64,000 bases of DNA from Streptomyces roseofulvus (GTDB taxonomy: Bacteria; Actinomycetota; Actinomycetes; Streptomycetales; Streptomycetaceae): contig NZ_BAAAWE010000001.1 of the NCBI RefSeq assembly GCF_039534915.1, positions 5,022,001-5,086,000 on the forward strand, in the 5' to 3' direction. Below the pieces are notes generated by a model. That model was not told the DNA's origin. It was given only the letters and a program-made list of their open reading frames with translations, and made no database searches. Positions 1-7,854 of this stretch are shown one piece after another (within the stretch, counting starts at the first letter, position 1; each line of letters starts with the position of its first letter). The translations under genes and the position numbers were made by a program.

Positions 1-778
1 CGGCGACCGCCACCGCGAAGCCCGTGACGGCCAGCCAGCCGAGGCCCTCGCGGGTGCGGTCGCCGAGCCAGACGACGCCCGCCGCCGCCGGACCCAGCGT
101 CTCGCCCAGGACCATGCCCGCCGTCGCCGTCGTCACGGCGCCCCGCTGGAAGGCCGAGGTCAGCAGCAGGAACGCCGCCCCGCCACCGAGCAGCAGCGCC
201 CACAGAGCCGGGTCGGCGAGGTCGATCCCGTCGAGGAGCCGCACCGCCACCTCCACCACCCCGAAGCCGATCCCGGAGCCGAGGCCGAGGACCAGCGCCC
301 GCGGCCGGACCGGCAGCCGTCCGGCCGCCGCGCCGAGCAGCAGCACCCCCGCCGCGATCCCGAGCAGCGCCCACGGCAGCCACGGCGGGCCCGGCCGGTG
401 CCCCTCCCGGCCCGACGCGAGCGCCAGCGCGGCGAGCCCCGCGCAGACCGCCGCCACCGCGCCCCACTCGACCGGGCGCAGCCGGACCCGGAGCATCCGG
501 GAGGCCAGCGCCGCCGTGACGGCGAGGCTCGCGGCGAGCGCCGCGCCGACCGCGTACAGGGGGAGGGCGCGCAGGGCCACCACCTCCAGGAGGAAGCCGA
601 GGCCGTCGAGGCCGAGCCCGACGGCGTACCGCCACTGCCGCAGCGCCCGCCACAGCAGTCCGACGTCCACCCCGCTGCCCGTCCCGGGTTCGGCCGCGCG
701 CGCGGCGGCGGCCTGGAAGACGGTGGCGGCGCCGAAGCACAGCGCCGATCCGAGCGCGCAAACCATACCGAAGAGCAC
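1..778 (-). CDS. EamA/DMT-like multi-spanning membrane transporter (3' end outside window)
   Basis: The reading frame starts at GTG 778 and stays open to the left edge, so the C-terminus is missing. The 259 visible residues are mostly hydrophobic helices of about 20 residues separated by short Arg-rich loops, with no soluble domain. This is the pattern of the drug/metabolite transporter (EamA) superfamily, and the substrate cannot be guessed. An in-frame stop lies just upstream of GTG 778, and a TAGAGT box (785-790, minus strand) sits 6 nt before it, which suggests a leaderless start; ATG 766 is the alternative. It is divergent from the lipoprotein gene at 918. The family call rests on overall pattern only. 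Confidence 0.7.
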   Translation of the reverse strand, partial: MLFGMVCALGSALCFGAATVFQAAAARAAEPGTGSGVDVGLLWRALRQWRYAVGLGLDGLGFLLEVVALRALPLYAVGAALAASLAVTAALASRMLRVRLRPVEWGAVAAVCAGLAALALASGREGHRPGPPWLPWALLGIAAGVLLLGAAAGRLPVRPRALVLGLGSGIGFGVVEVAVRLLDGIDLADPALWALLLGGGAAFLLLTSAFQRGAVTTATAGMVLGETLGPAAAGVVWLGDRTREGLGWLAVTGFAVAVA

Positions 779-917
779 ATAGGGACTCTAGGTGCCGAGG
801 CCGGAAAGCGGCGGCCTACACTGTGCGGTCGCGAGCCCCGCGGTCATACGAACGGCCGCGCGGACACGCCACGCGCACACGACGGTGCGCGGCCACGCGA
901 AGGGGAGGGCGAGGGAC

Positions 918-1223
918 ATGCGGAGGCTCAGGTCGAGCACGGTGGTGCTCGGCGGGATGGGCGTGCTCGCGGCGACGATCACCGCCTGCGGCGCCGAACC
1001 CGACCGCAGGTGCGCGGACCCGGTGACGCTGGAGGAGCTGCCCGGCTACCGGTGCGACACCGGCGGCGGGGACGACGACGATGACGACGGCTCGTACGCC
1101 CGCGGCGCCTACTACTACGGCGGTCGCGTCAGCAACGCGCGCGTGACCGGCGGCAGCTTCGACAAGAAGGCCGTCGAGACCGGCGGCTTCGGCTGCTCGT
1201 CCTCCGGGTCGAGCGGCGGCTGA
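918..1223 (+). CDS. Small YgiB-like lipoprotein with acidic stretch
   Basis: A 101-residue protein. It has a basic n-region, a hydrophobic segment and a lipobox ending in ITAC around residues 21-24, so it should be lipid-anchored on the outside of the membrane. The mature part has a run of six Asp, a Tyr-rich patch (YYY) and a Gly/Ser-rich tail containing GGFG. That tail and the gene order resemble the E. coli YgiB family (DUF1190), whose genes sit before the ATP-grasp genes ygiC/yjfC. ATG 918 follows a purine-rich AGGGGAGGG stretch. It lies 18 nt before the ATP-grasp gene and is probably co-transcribed with it. Function unknown. Confidence 0.8.
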   Translation: MRRLRSSTVVLGGMGVLAATITACGAEPDRRCADPVTLEELPGYRCDTGGGDDDDDDGSYARGAYYYGGRVSNARVTGGSFDKKAVETGGFGCSSSGSSGG

Positions 1224-1241
1224 GACGGGCGGACCGGCACC

Positions 1242-2423
1242 ATGGAACGGCACACCATCGAGCCCCGTCCGGGCTGGCAGGAGACGGTCGAGGAGCAGGG
1301 GCTCGTCTACCCCCTGACCCGCTACCCGGACGGTTCGCTGCGTCCGTACTGGGACGAGAGCGCGTACTACTCCTTCACGCTGCCCGAGGTCGAGGCGCTG
1401 GAGGAGGTCGTCGAGGAGCTGCACGCCATGTGCCTCGCCGCCGCCGCGCACATCGTCGAGCGGAACCGTTTCGCCGATCTGGGCATCACCGACCCGCGGG
1501 TCGCGGAGCGGGTCGCCGAGTCCTGGCGCCGACGCGCCGAACTCCCCTCCCTCTACGCCCGCTTCGACCTCGTCTACGACGGCACCGGCCCGGCGAAGAT
1601 GCTGGAGTACAACGCCGACACCCCGACCTCCCTGGTGGAGGCGGCGAGCCCGCAGTGGTTCTGGATGGAGGAGCGCTTCCCCGGCGCCGACCAGTGGAAC
1701 TCGCTCCACGAGCGGCTGGTGGACGCCTGGAAGCGGCAGGCGCCGCTGCTGCCGCCCGGCCCCGTCCACTTCGCCCACTCCGAGAGCGACGAGCTCGGCG
1801 AGGACCTGATGACGGTCGCGTACCTGCGCGAGACCGCCGAGCAGGCCGGCCTCGCGACCGAGGCGCTCTCGGTGGAGCGGATCGGCTGGGACCGGCTCTC
1901 CCGCCGCTTCGTCGACGAGAAGCTGCGGTTCATCCGCAGCTGCTTCAAGCTCTACCCGTGGGAGTGGCTGGTCACCGACCGCTTCGGCAAGCACGTCCTG
2001 TCCACGCTGGACAACGGCGGCGGCTCCGGCACCACCTGCTGGATCGAGCCCGCCTGGAAGATGCTGCTCTCCAACAAGGCGCTGCTCGCGATCCTCTGGG
2101 AGCTCTACCCCGGCCACCCCAACCTGCTGCCCGCCTACCTCGACGGGCCCCGCGAACTGGCGACGACCACCGGCTGGGCGGCCAAGCCGCTGCTCGGCCG
2201 CGAGGGCGCCGGCGTCACCCTGCACGAGCCCGGCAGCGAGCCGCTCGTCCGCGACGAGCCCTGCTGCTACCAGGGCCTGGCCCCGCTCCCCGACTTCGAC
2301 GGCAACCGCACGCTGCTCGGCGCGTGGGTCGTCGAGGACGAGGCCGCGGGACTCGGCATCCGGGAGTCGGCGGGCCCCGTCACCGACGAGTACGCCCGCT
2401 TCCTCCCGCACGTCATCCTGTAG
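1242..2423 (+). CDS. Glutathionylspermidine synthase-like ATP-grasp protein (YgiC-like)
   Basis: 393 residues, matching the synthetase half of glutathionylspermidine synthase; the N-terminal amidase half of E. coli Gss is absent, as in YgiC/YjfC. Recognisable elements are the N-terminal RPGWQ segment, YNADTPTSLVEA around residues 125-136, and a C-terminal LGREGAGV loop typical of this ATP-grasp fold. ATP-grasp enzymes join a carboxylate to an amine or thiol through an acyl-phosphate. Streptomyces make mycothiol rather than glutathione, so glutathionylspermidine is unlikely to be the product. Pairing with the lipoprotein suggests an envelope-related role, which is inference. A strong hairpin follows at 2466-2518. 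Confidence 0.88.
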   Translation: MERHTIEPRPGWQETVEEQGLVYPLTRYPDGSLRPYWDESAYYSFTLPEVEALEEVVEELHAMCLAAAAHIVERNRFADLGITDPRVAERVAESWRRRAELPSLYARFDLVYDGTGPAKMLEYNADTPTSLVEAASPQWFWMEERFPGADQWNSLHERLVDAWKRQAPLLPPGPVHFAHSESDELGEDLMTVAYLRETAEQAGLATEALSVERIGWDRLSRRFVDEKLRFIRSCFKLYPWEWLVTDRFGKHVLSTLDNGGGSGTTCWIEPAWKMLLSNKALLAILWELYPGHPNLLPAYLDGPRELATTTGWAAKPLLGREGAGVTLHEPGSEPLVRDEPCCYQGLAPLPDFDGNRTLLGAWVVEDEAAGLGIRESAGPVTDEYARFLPHVIL

Positions 2424-2465
2424 CGCCACCCCTCCGGCACGTACTCCCGCGGCGGCGCCGGCGGT

Positions 2466-2518
2466 GCCGTTCCGTCGTGCCCACCCGCCCCGCCGGGCGC
2501 GGGGCACAACGGAACGGC
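2466..2518. terminator. Bidirectional terminator between the ATP-grasp gene and rocD
   Basis: A 17-bp inverted repeat (2466-2482 with 2502-2518) has one mismatch and a 19-nt loop. It lies between two convergent genes ending at 2423 and 2526, so it can serve both. Confidence 0.75.
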
Positions 2519-2525
2519 GGGCGTT

Positions 2526-3731
2526 TCAGGGGGTGAGGACCGCGCGGAGTTGGTCCAGGCCCCAGTCGAGGTCCTCCTTGGAGATGACCAGCGGCGGCGC
2601 CACCCGGATCGTCGAACCGTGCGTGTCCTTCACCAGCACCCCCCGCTCCATCAGCCGCTCCGAGATCTGCCGGCCCGTGCCGCGGGACGGCACGACGTCG
2701 ACGCCCGCCCACAGGCCGCGCCCCCGCACCGCCTCCACCGCGCCGCCGCCCACGAGCAGCCCCAGCTCCGCGTGCAGATGCTCGCCCAGCTCGGCCGCCC
2801 GCTGCTGGTACTCCCCGGTCCGCAGCATCGCGATGACCTCCAGCGCCACCGCGCAGGCCAGCGGATTGCCGCCGAAGGTCGAACCGTGCTCGCCCGGCCG
2901 GAAGACCCCCAGCACCTCGTCGTCCGCGACCACCGCCGACACCGGCACCACGCCGCCGCCCAGCGCCTTGCCCAGGATGTACACGTCCGGCACGACGTCC
3001 TCGTGCTCGCAGGCGAAGGTACGGCCGGTCCGGCCGAGACCCGACTGGATCTCGTCGGCCATGAAGAGCACGTTCCGCCGGGCCGTCAGCTCCCGCACCC
3101 CGCGCAGGTATCCGGCCGGCGGGACCAGCACGCCCGCCTCGCCCTGGATCGGCTCCAGCAGCACCGCCACCGTGTTCTCGGTGACGGCCGCCTCGAGGGC
3201 CGTCAGATCGCCGTACGGCACGATCTCGAAGCCCGGCGTGTACGGACCGAAGTGGTCCCGGGCGTCGTGGTCGGTCGAGAACGACACGATCGTCGTCGTC
3301 CGCCCGTGGAAGTTGTTCCCCGCCACCACGATCTTCGCGTGCCCGTCCGGCACGCCCTTCACCTCGTACCCCCACTTCCGGGCCGTCTTCACGGCCGTCT
3401 CGACCGCCTCCGCCCCGGTGTTCATCGGCAGCACCCGCTCCTTGCCGCACAGCTCCGCCAGCCGCGTGCAGAACTCGGCGAAGCGGTCGTGGTGGAAGGC
3501 CCGCGAGGTGAGCGTCACCCGATCCAGCTGGGCCTTCGCCGCCTCGATCAGCCGGCGGTTGCCGTGCCCGAAGTTCAGCGCCGAGTAGCCGGCGAGCATG
3601 TCCAGGAAACGGCGCCCCTCGACGTCCGTCACCCACGCGCCCTCCGCGGAGGCGACGACGACGGGCAGGGGGTGGTAGTTGTGGGCGCTGTGCGCGTCCG
3701 AGGCAGCGATCTCGTCTTGCGTTCTCGACAC
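2526..3731 (-). CDS. rocD: Ornithine--oxo-acid transaminase
   Basis: A 401-residue PLP enzyme that converts ornithine and 2-oxoglutarate to glutamate-semialdehyde and glutamate, linking arginine catabolism to proline/glutamate. Class-III aminotransferase features are clear: NTGAEAVETAVK (phosphate-binding region), NNFHGRT, the MADEIQSGLGRTG segment with the PLP-pyridine Asp, ILGKALGGG with the Schiff-base Lys, and HGSTFGGNPLAC. Length is normal for the family. GTG 3731 was chosen because GGAGAT lies just upstream and the protein then begins SRTQDEIAASDAH, a sensible N-terminus. It is divergent from glyA. Confidence 0.95.
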   Translation of the reverse strand: MSRTQDEIAASDAHSAHNYHPLPVVVASAEGAWVTDVEGRRFLDMLAGYSALNFGHGNRRLIEAAKAQLDRVTLTSRAFHHDRFAEFCTRLAELCGKERVLPMNTGAEAVETAVKTARKWGYEVKGVPDGHAKIVVAGNNFHGRTTTIVSFSTDHDARDHFGPYTPGFEIVPYGDLTALEAAVTENTVAVLLEPIQGEAGVLVPPAGYLRGVRELTARRNVLFMADEIQSGLGRTGRTFACEHEDVVPDVYILGKALGGGVVPVSAVVADDEVLGVFRPGEHGSTFGGNPLACAVALEVIAMLRTGEYQQRAAELGEHLHAELGLLVGGGAVEAVRGRGLWAGVDVVPSRGTGRQISERLMERGVLVKDTHGSTIRVAPPLVISKEDLDWGLDQLRAVLTP

Positions 3732-3829
3732 GGGATCTCCGATCGTCCTGCGGCCGGGGCTGGGTGTGCCCCCCTTCTTATCGTCGCTCGCATCCCGGAC
3801 GAAGAAACCTCCGACGACGACGCGCCCGC

Positions 3830-3835
3830 TAGTCT
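3830..3835 (+). promoter_or_regulatory. Probable -10 box of glyA
   Basis: TAGTCT lies about 7 nt before the first nucleotides of the riboswitch aptamer. Transcription starting near 3842 would give a leader of about 150 nt ahead of the glyA GTG. No clear -35 box is visible. Confidence 0.45.
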
Positions 3836-3841
3836 GTGAAC

Positions 3842-3932
3842 ACGCGCGGCGACTGGCGTACGGGGAACCGACCCCGGGGGAGCCGCGCGCGCTCCACCAC
3901 ACGAGGTGCCGCTCGCCTGGGCATCGCGGGAC
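3842..3932 (+). promoter_or_regulatory. ZTP (pfl-motif) riboswitch in the glyA leader
   Basis: The leader contains the conserved ZTP-riboswitch signatures in order: GACTGGCG (3851-3858), a GGGGAACCGACCCC hairpin (3862-3875), GGGGGAGCCGC closing the first domain against GCGCGGC (3844-3850), a linker, and the second-domain signature GCCTGGGCA (3915-3923) after a small CGAG/CTCG stem. This RNA senses ZMP/ZTP, which accumulates when 10-formyl-tetrahydrofolate is short, and commonly precedes folate genes including glyA. A possible expression platform follows: CGAGGTG (3902-3908) can pair with CACCTCG (3953-3959). The motif match is by eye. Confidence 0.88.
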
Positions 3933-3995
3933 CGCCCCGCGTCCCGTGCGGACACCTCGCGCCCGGGACGTTCCGACGTACTCCCGGAGGAACAC

Positions 3996-5273
3996 GTGAC
4001 CACGCCCCAGCAGACCGCCGGCCACCCCGCGCTCACCGCGGCCGACCCCGAGCTCGCCGCTCTCGTCGGCGCCGAGGAACGGCTCCAGGCCGACACCCTC
4101 CGCCTCATCCCGAGCGAGAACTACGTCTCCGCCGCCGTCCTCGAAGCCTCCGGCACCGTCCTCCAGAACAAGTACAGCGAGGGCTACCCCGGCCGCCGCT
4201 ACTACGAGGGCCAGCAGATCATCGACCAGGTCGAGACCCTCGCCGTCGAGCGCGCCAAGGCCCTCTTCGGCGTCGACCACGCCAACGTCCAGCCCTACTC
4301 CGGCTCCCCCGCCAACCTCGCCGTCTACCTCGCCTTCGCGAAGCCCGGCGACACCGTCATGGGCATGGCCCTGCCCATGGGCGGCCACCTCACCCACGGC
4401 TGGGGCGTCTCCGCCACCGGCTCCTGGTTCCGCGGCGTCCAGTACGGCGTCCGCCAGGACACGGGTCTGATCGACTACGACCAGGTCCGCGACCTCGCCC
4501 TCGCCGAACGCCCCAAGATCCTCTTCTGCGGCGGCACCGCCCTGCCCCGCACCATCGACTTCGCCGCCTTCGGCGAGATCGCCCGCGAGGCCGGCGCCGT
4601 CCTCGTCGCCGACATCGCCCACATCGCCGGCCTGATCGCCGGCGGCGCCCACCCCTCCCCGGTGGGCCACGTCGACGTGATCTCCACGACCACCCACAAG
4701 ACCCTCCGCGGCCCGCGCGGCGCCATGCTGATGTCCACCGAGGAGCACGCCAAGGCCCTCGACAAGGCCGTCTTCCCCGGCCTCCAGGGCGGCCCGCACA
4801 ACCAGACCACCGCCGCCATCGCCGTCGCCCTCCGCGAAGCCGCCCAGCCCTCCTTCCGCGACTACGCCCACGCCGTCGTCGCCAACGCCAAGGCTCTCGC
4901 CGACGCCCTCCTCGCCCGCGGCTTCGACCTGGTCTCCGGCGGCACCGACAACCACCTGATCCTGATGGACCTCACCCCGAAGCAGGTCCCCGGCAAGATC
5001 GCCGCCAAGGCCCTCGACCGGGCCGGCATCGTCACCAACTACAACACCGTCCCCTACGACCCCCGGAAGCCCTTCGACCCCTCCGGCCTCCGCATCGGCA
5101 CCCCGTCCCTCACCTCCCGCGGCCTCACCCCCGCCCACATGGACCAGGTCGCCGACTGGATCGACCGGGCCGTCACCGCGGCCGCCACCGAGGACGAGTC
5201 CACCCTCGCCAAGATCCGCGCCGAGGTCGCCGACCTCATGGCCGCCCACCCGGCCCCCGGCCTCCCCGCCTAG
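3996..5273 (+). CDS. glyA: Serine hydroxymethyltransferase
   Basis: A 425-residue PLP enzyme interconverting serine and glycine with transfer of a one-carbon unit to tetrahydrofolate. Family motifs are intact: LRLIPSENYVS near the N-terminus, NKYSEGYPGRRYYEG, VQPYSGSPANLAVY, ADIAHIAGLIAGG, and STTTHKTLRGPRG containing the Schiff-base Lys. GTG 3996 follows a good GGAGG (3986-3990). The long leader carries a ZTP riboswitch, so expression should rise when formyl-folate is limiting. The next gene downstream is convergent. Confidence 0.96.
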   Translation: MTTPQQTAGHPALTAADPELAALVGAEERLQADTLRLIPSENYVSAAVLEASGTVLQNKYSEGYPGRRYYEGQQIIDQVETLAVERAKALFGVDHANVQPYSGSPANLAVYLAFAKPGDTVMGMALPMGGHLTHGWGVSATGSWFRGVQYGVRQDTGLIDYDQVRDLALAERPKILFCGGTALPRTIDFAAFGEIAREAGAVLVADIAHIAGLIAGGAHPSPVGHVDVISTTTHKTLRGPRGAMLMSTEEHAKALDKAVFPGLQGGPHNQTTAAIAVALREAAQPSFRDYAHAVVANAKALADALLARGFDLVSGGTDNHLILMDLTPKQVPGKIAAKALDRAGIVTNYNTVPYDPRKPFDPSGLRIGTPSLTSRGLTPAHMDQVADWIDRAVTAAATEDESTLAKIRAEVADLMAAHPAPGLPA

Positions 5274-5301
5274 GACCGGCCCCGGGGCACGCCCCACCCG
5301 C

Positions 5302-6087
5302 CTACCGGACGGAGGCCGCGACCCGCAGCGCCTCCGTCCGGTCCGGTATGCCCTCCAGCCGGAGCGTCAGACCGGACGACGGCCGCACCCACAGCAGCGT
5401 CGGCCCCGCCGCCCGCACCTCATGGCGCCACCGGCCGTCGGCCGAGGTCAGCGGGAAGGTCAGCCGGTGCGGCTCGGCGAACCAGTACGCCGCCGTCCCG
5501 TCCGCGAGCAGCACCGGCTCCGGCTGCACCCGCGTCTCCTTCACGAAGCCCGGGTCCAGCTCGCCCGGGAACTCGTCCAGCCGCACCACCGCCCCCTCCG
5601 CCGTCCGCCAGCACACCCCGAGCACCGCCCTCGGCGCCCGCCCGGTCACCGCCGTGACCGCCCCCACCGCGCCCTCCGGCAGCAGCGGCTCGAACCCCGC
5701 CCGCCGGGCCGCCTCCGCCGCCGGCACCGGCTCCGGACACCCCGGCACCTTCGCCGGAGCCACCGGCGGCGCCCCCGGCACGTACTCCACCGCGACCCCG
5801 CCCACGCCCAGCCACTCCACCACCGCCGCCCGCACCGGCGGCGTCAGCACCGCCACCACCAGCACCCCGGACAGGGCCGCGAGCAGTGCCCGCCACCGCC
5901 GCCGCAACCACCCCCACCGCTCCGTCTCCGCCTCCGCCACGGCCACCGGCGCCGGCACCCGCTCGGCGAGGAGCTGGGCCAGCACCCGCTCCGCCATCGA
6001 CTCCCCGTCCACGTCCGGCACCCGCAGCGACCGCCCGAGCTCCCGCAGCTCCTCCGGCAGCCCCCCGGCACCCTCGTCCTCACGCAC
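5302..6087 (-). CDS. Single-pass membrane protein, probable anti-sigma partner
   Basis: 261 residues. A cytoplasmic N-terminal part of about 65 residues, rich in charged residues and ending in WGWLRRRWR, precedes one transmembrane helix (LLAALSGVLVVAVL) and a long extracytoplasmic domain with YVPGAPP and an FPLTSADG segment. I see no HxxxCxxC zinc anti-sigma motif. The start overlaps the end of the upstream ECF sigma gene by 8 nt, and GGAGG lies 8 nt before GTG 6087. This translational coupling suggests control of, or response with, that sigma factor. GTG 6096 is an alternative start. Confidence 0.75.
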   Translation of the reverse strand: MREDEGAGGLPEELRELGRSLRVPDVDGESMAERVLAQLLAERVPAPVAVAEAETERWGWLRRRWRALLAALSGVLVVAVLTPPVRAAVVEWLGVGGVAVEYVPGAPPVAPAKVPGCPEPVPAAEAARRAGFEPLLPEGAVGAVTAVTGRAPRAVLGVCWRTAEGAVVRLDEFPGELDPGFVKETRVQPEPVLLADGTAAYWFAEPHRLTFPLTSADGRWRHEVRAAGPTLLWVRPSSGLTLRLEGIPDRTEALRVAASVR

Positions 6088-6676
6088 GCCCCTCACCTCC
6101 CTCCGCCGTCCCCAACGCCGACCCCAGCCGCTTCAGCGCCCGGCTCAGCCGCGACTTCACCGTCCCCCGCGGCCAGCCCAGCGCCTCCGCCGTCTCCGCC
6201 TCGTCCAGCTCCAGCAGATAGCGGTGCACCACCACCCGCCGGTGCTCCTCCGGCAGCCCGTCCAGCGCCGTGAGCAGCCGCCGGCGCCGCTCGCCGTCCA
6301 CCGCCGCCACCGCCGGGTCCGCCGACTCCGGTATCAGCGGCTCACCCGCGAGCAGCTCCGCCTCCCGCCCCGCCACCGCCCGCTGCCGGCCCGCCGAACG
6401 CAGTGTGTTCCTCGTCTCATTGGCCACGATGCTCAGCAGCCACGGCCGGAAGGACGCCCCCTCCCGGAAACTCCCCAGCGAGCGGTACGCCTTGAAGAAC
6501 GCCGCCTGCACCACGTCCTCGGCCTCGGCACCCGCCCCGCACGCCACCGCCGCCCGCAGCGCCACCGCCGTGTGCGCGCGGACCAGCTCCGCGTACGCCT
6601 CCGGCTCTCCGGCGCGCACCCGGGCGATCACGGCGCTCTCGTCGACGACGGCCGAGCCCCCCTCCCGTGTCCTCAC
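6080..6676 (-). CDS. ECF-type RNA polymerase sigma factor
   Basis: About 198 residues with the two-domain ECF layout. Region 2 contains AEDVVQAAFFKAYRSL and RPWLLSIVANETRN; region 4 contains LPEEHRRVVVHRYLLEL and a helix-turn-helix (ETAEALGWPRGTVKSRLSR). It directs polymerase to a small regulon and is probably paired with the coupled membrane protein downstream. GTG 6676 places the start just before region 2; GTG 6715 in the same frame would add 13 unrelated residues. A GGAAC at about 6707-6711 (minus strand) could be the -35 of an autoregulated promoter, but a matching -10 is not convincing. Divergent from trpS. Confidence 0.85.
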   Translation of the reverse strand: MRTREGGSAVVDESAVIARVRAGEPEAYAELVRAHTAVALRAAVACGAGAEAEDVVQAAFFKAYRSLGSFREGASFRPWLLSIVANETRNTLRSAGRQRAVAGREAELLAGEPLIPESADPAVAAVDGERRRRLLTALDGLPEEHRRVVVHRYLLELDEAETAEALGWPRGTVKSRLSRALKRLGSALGTAEGGEGRA

Positions 6677-6732
6677 ACTCTTGGTACACCGGAAGTCCGG
6701 GATCGGTTCCCGCACCTGAGAGAATGATGTGC

Positions 6733-7749
6733 ATGGCCTCTGATCGTCGTCCTCGCGCGCTCTCCGGGATCCAGCCCACCGCGGGCTCCTTCCACCTCGG
6801 CAACTACCTCGGTGCGATCCGGCAGTACGTCGCGCTCCAGGAGTCCCACGACGCCTTCTACATGGTCGTCGACCTGCACGCGATCACGGTCCCCCAGGAT
6901 CCGGCCGAGCTCCGCGCCAACACCCGCTTCGCGGCCGCCCAGCTCCTCGCCGCCGGCCTCGACCCGGAGCGCTGCACCCTCTTCGTCCAGAGCCACGTCC
7001 CCGAGCACGCGCAGCTCGGCTGGGTCATGAACTGCCTCACCGGCTTCGGCGAGGCGTCCCGCATGACCCAGTTCAAGGACAAGTCCGCCAAGCAGGGCGC
7101 CGACCGCGCCACGGTCGGCCTCTTCACCTACCCGATCCTCCAGGTCGCGGACATCCTCCTCTACCAGGCCACCCACGTGCCGGTCGGCGAGGACCAGCGC
7201 CAGCACATCGAGCTCACCCGCGACCTCGCGGAGCGCTTCAACGGCCGCTTCGGCGAGACCTTCACCGTCCCCGCGCCGTACATCGTCAAGGAGACCGGGA
7301 AGATCTACGACCTCCAGGACCCGGCGATCAAGATGAGCAAGTCGGCGTCCACGCCGAAGGGCCTGATCAACCTCCTGGACGACCCGAAGGTCACCGCCAA
7401 GAAGGTCAAGAGCGCCGTCACCGACACCGACACGGTGATCCGCTTCGACCCGGAGAACAAGCCCGGCGTCTCCAACCTCCTCGTGATCATGTCCACCCTC
7501 ACGGACACGCCCGTCGCGGACCTGGAGAAGAGCTACGAGGGCAAGATGTACGGCGCCCTCAAGACCGACCTCGCCGAGGTCATGGTGGACTTCGTCACTC
7601 CCTTCCGGGCCCGCACGCAGGAATACCTGGACGACCCGGAGACGCTGGACTCGGTCCTGGCCAAGGGCGCGGAGAAGGCCCGCGCGGTCGCCGCCGAGAC
7701 GCTGGCGCAGACGTACGACAGGATCGGCTTCCTGCCCGCGAAGCACTGA
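6733..7749 (+). CDS. trpS: Tryptophanyl-tRNA synthetase
   Basis: A 338-residue class I synthetase charging tRNA-Trp. The ATP-binding signature appears as GSFHLGNYLG near residue 20 and the KMSKS loop as IKMSKSAS near residue 200; GEDQRQHIELTRD is also typical. Length is normal for bacterial TrpRS. Of three close in-frame ATGs (6724, 6727, 6733), 6733 has the best spacing from GAGAG and gives the usual MASDRPR-type N-terminus. Many Streptomyces carry a second, indolmycin-resistant TrpRS elsewhere; this location matches the housekeeping copy as I recall it. The leader is too short for a T-box. Confidence 0.95.
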   Translation: MASDRRPRALSGIQPTAGSFHLGNYLGAIRQYVALQESHDAFYMVVDLHAITVPQDPAELRANTRFAAAQLLAAGLDPERCTLFVQSHVPEHAQLGWVMNCLTGFGEASRMTQFKDKSAKQGADRATVGLFTYPILQVADILLYQATHVPVGEDQRQHIELTRDLAERFNGRFGETFTVPAPYIVKETGKIYDLQDPAIKMSKSASTPKGLINLLDDPKVTAKKVKSAVTDTDTVIRFDPENKPGVSNLLVIMSTLTDTPVADLEKSYEGKMYGALKTDLAEVMVDFVTPFRARTQEYLDDPETLDSVLAKGAEKARAVAAETLAQTYDRIGFLPAKH

Positions 7750-7756
7750 CGTGGCA

Positions 7757-7776
7757 CCAGGGTCCGAGGACTCTGG
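7757..7776 (+). terminator. Small hairpin after trpS
   Basis: A 9-bp inverted repeat with one mismatch (7757-7765 with 7768-7776) and a very short loop starts 8 nt after the trpS stop codon. It is a plausible but weak terminator. Confidence 0.4.
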
Positions 7777-7854
7777 CCGAAAGGGTGGTGCAGGCCGCAC
7801 ACTGGCGGCTGTACCACCACACACCGACCGACCCGGACGACGGAGGAGAACGAC

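Noticed and set aside
3732..5297. N-terminal extension of about 520 codons upstream of rocD on the minus strand
   Set aside because: It is the shadow of glyA. rocD has a normal start at 3731 with a ribosome site, and the extension has no recognisable domain.
3836..6727. Plus-strand open frame of more than 900 codons crossing glyA and the sigma/anti-sigma genes
   Set aside because: Arg/Pro/His-rich translation typical of a wrong frame in high-GC DNA; the genuine genes in other frames have strong motifs.
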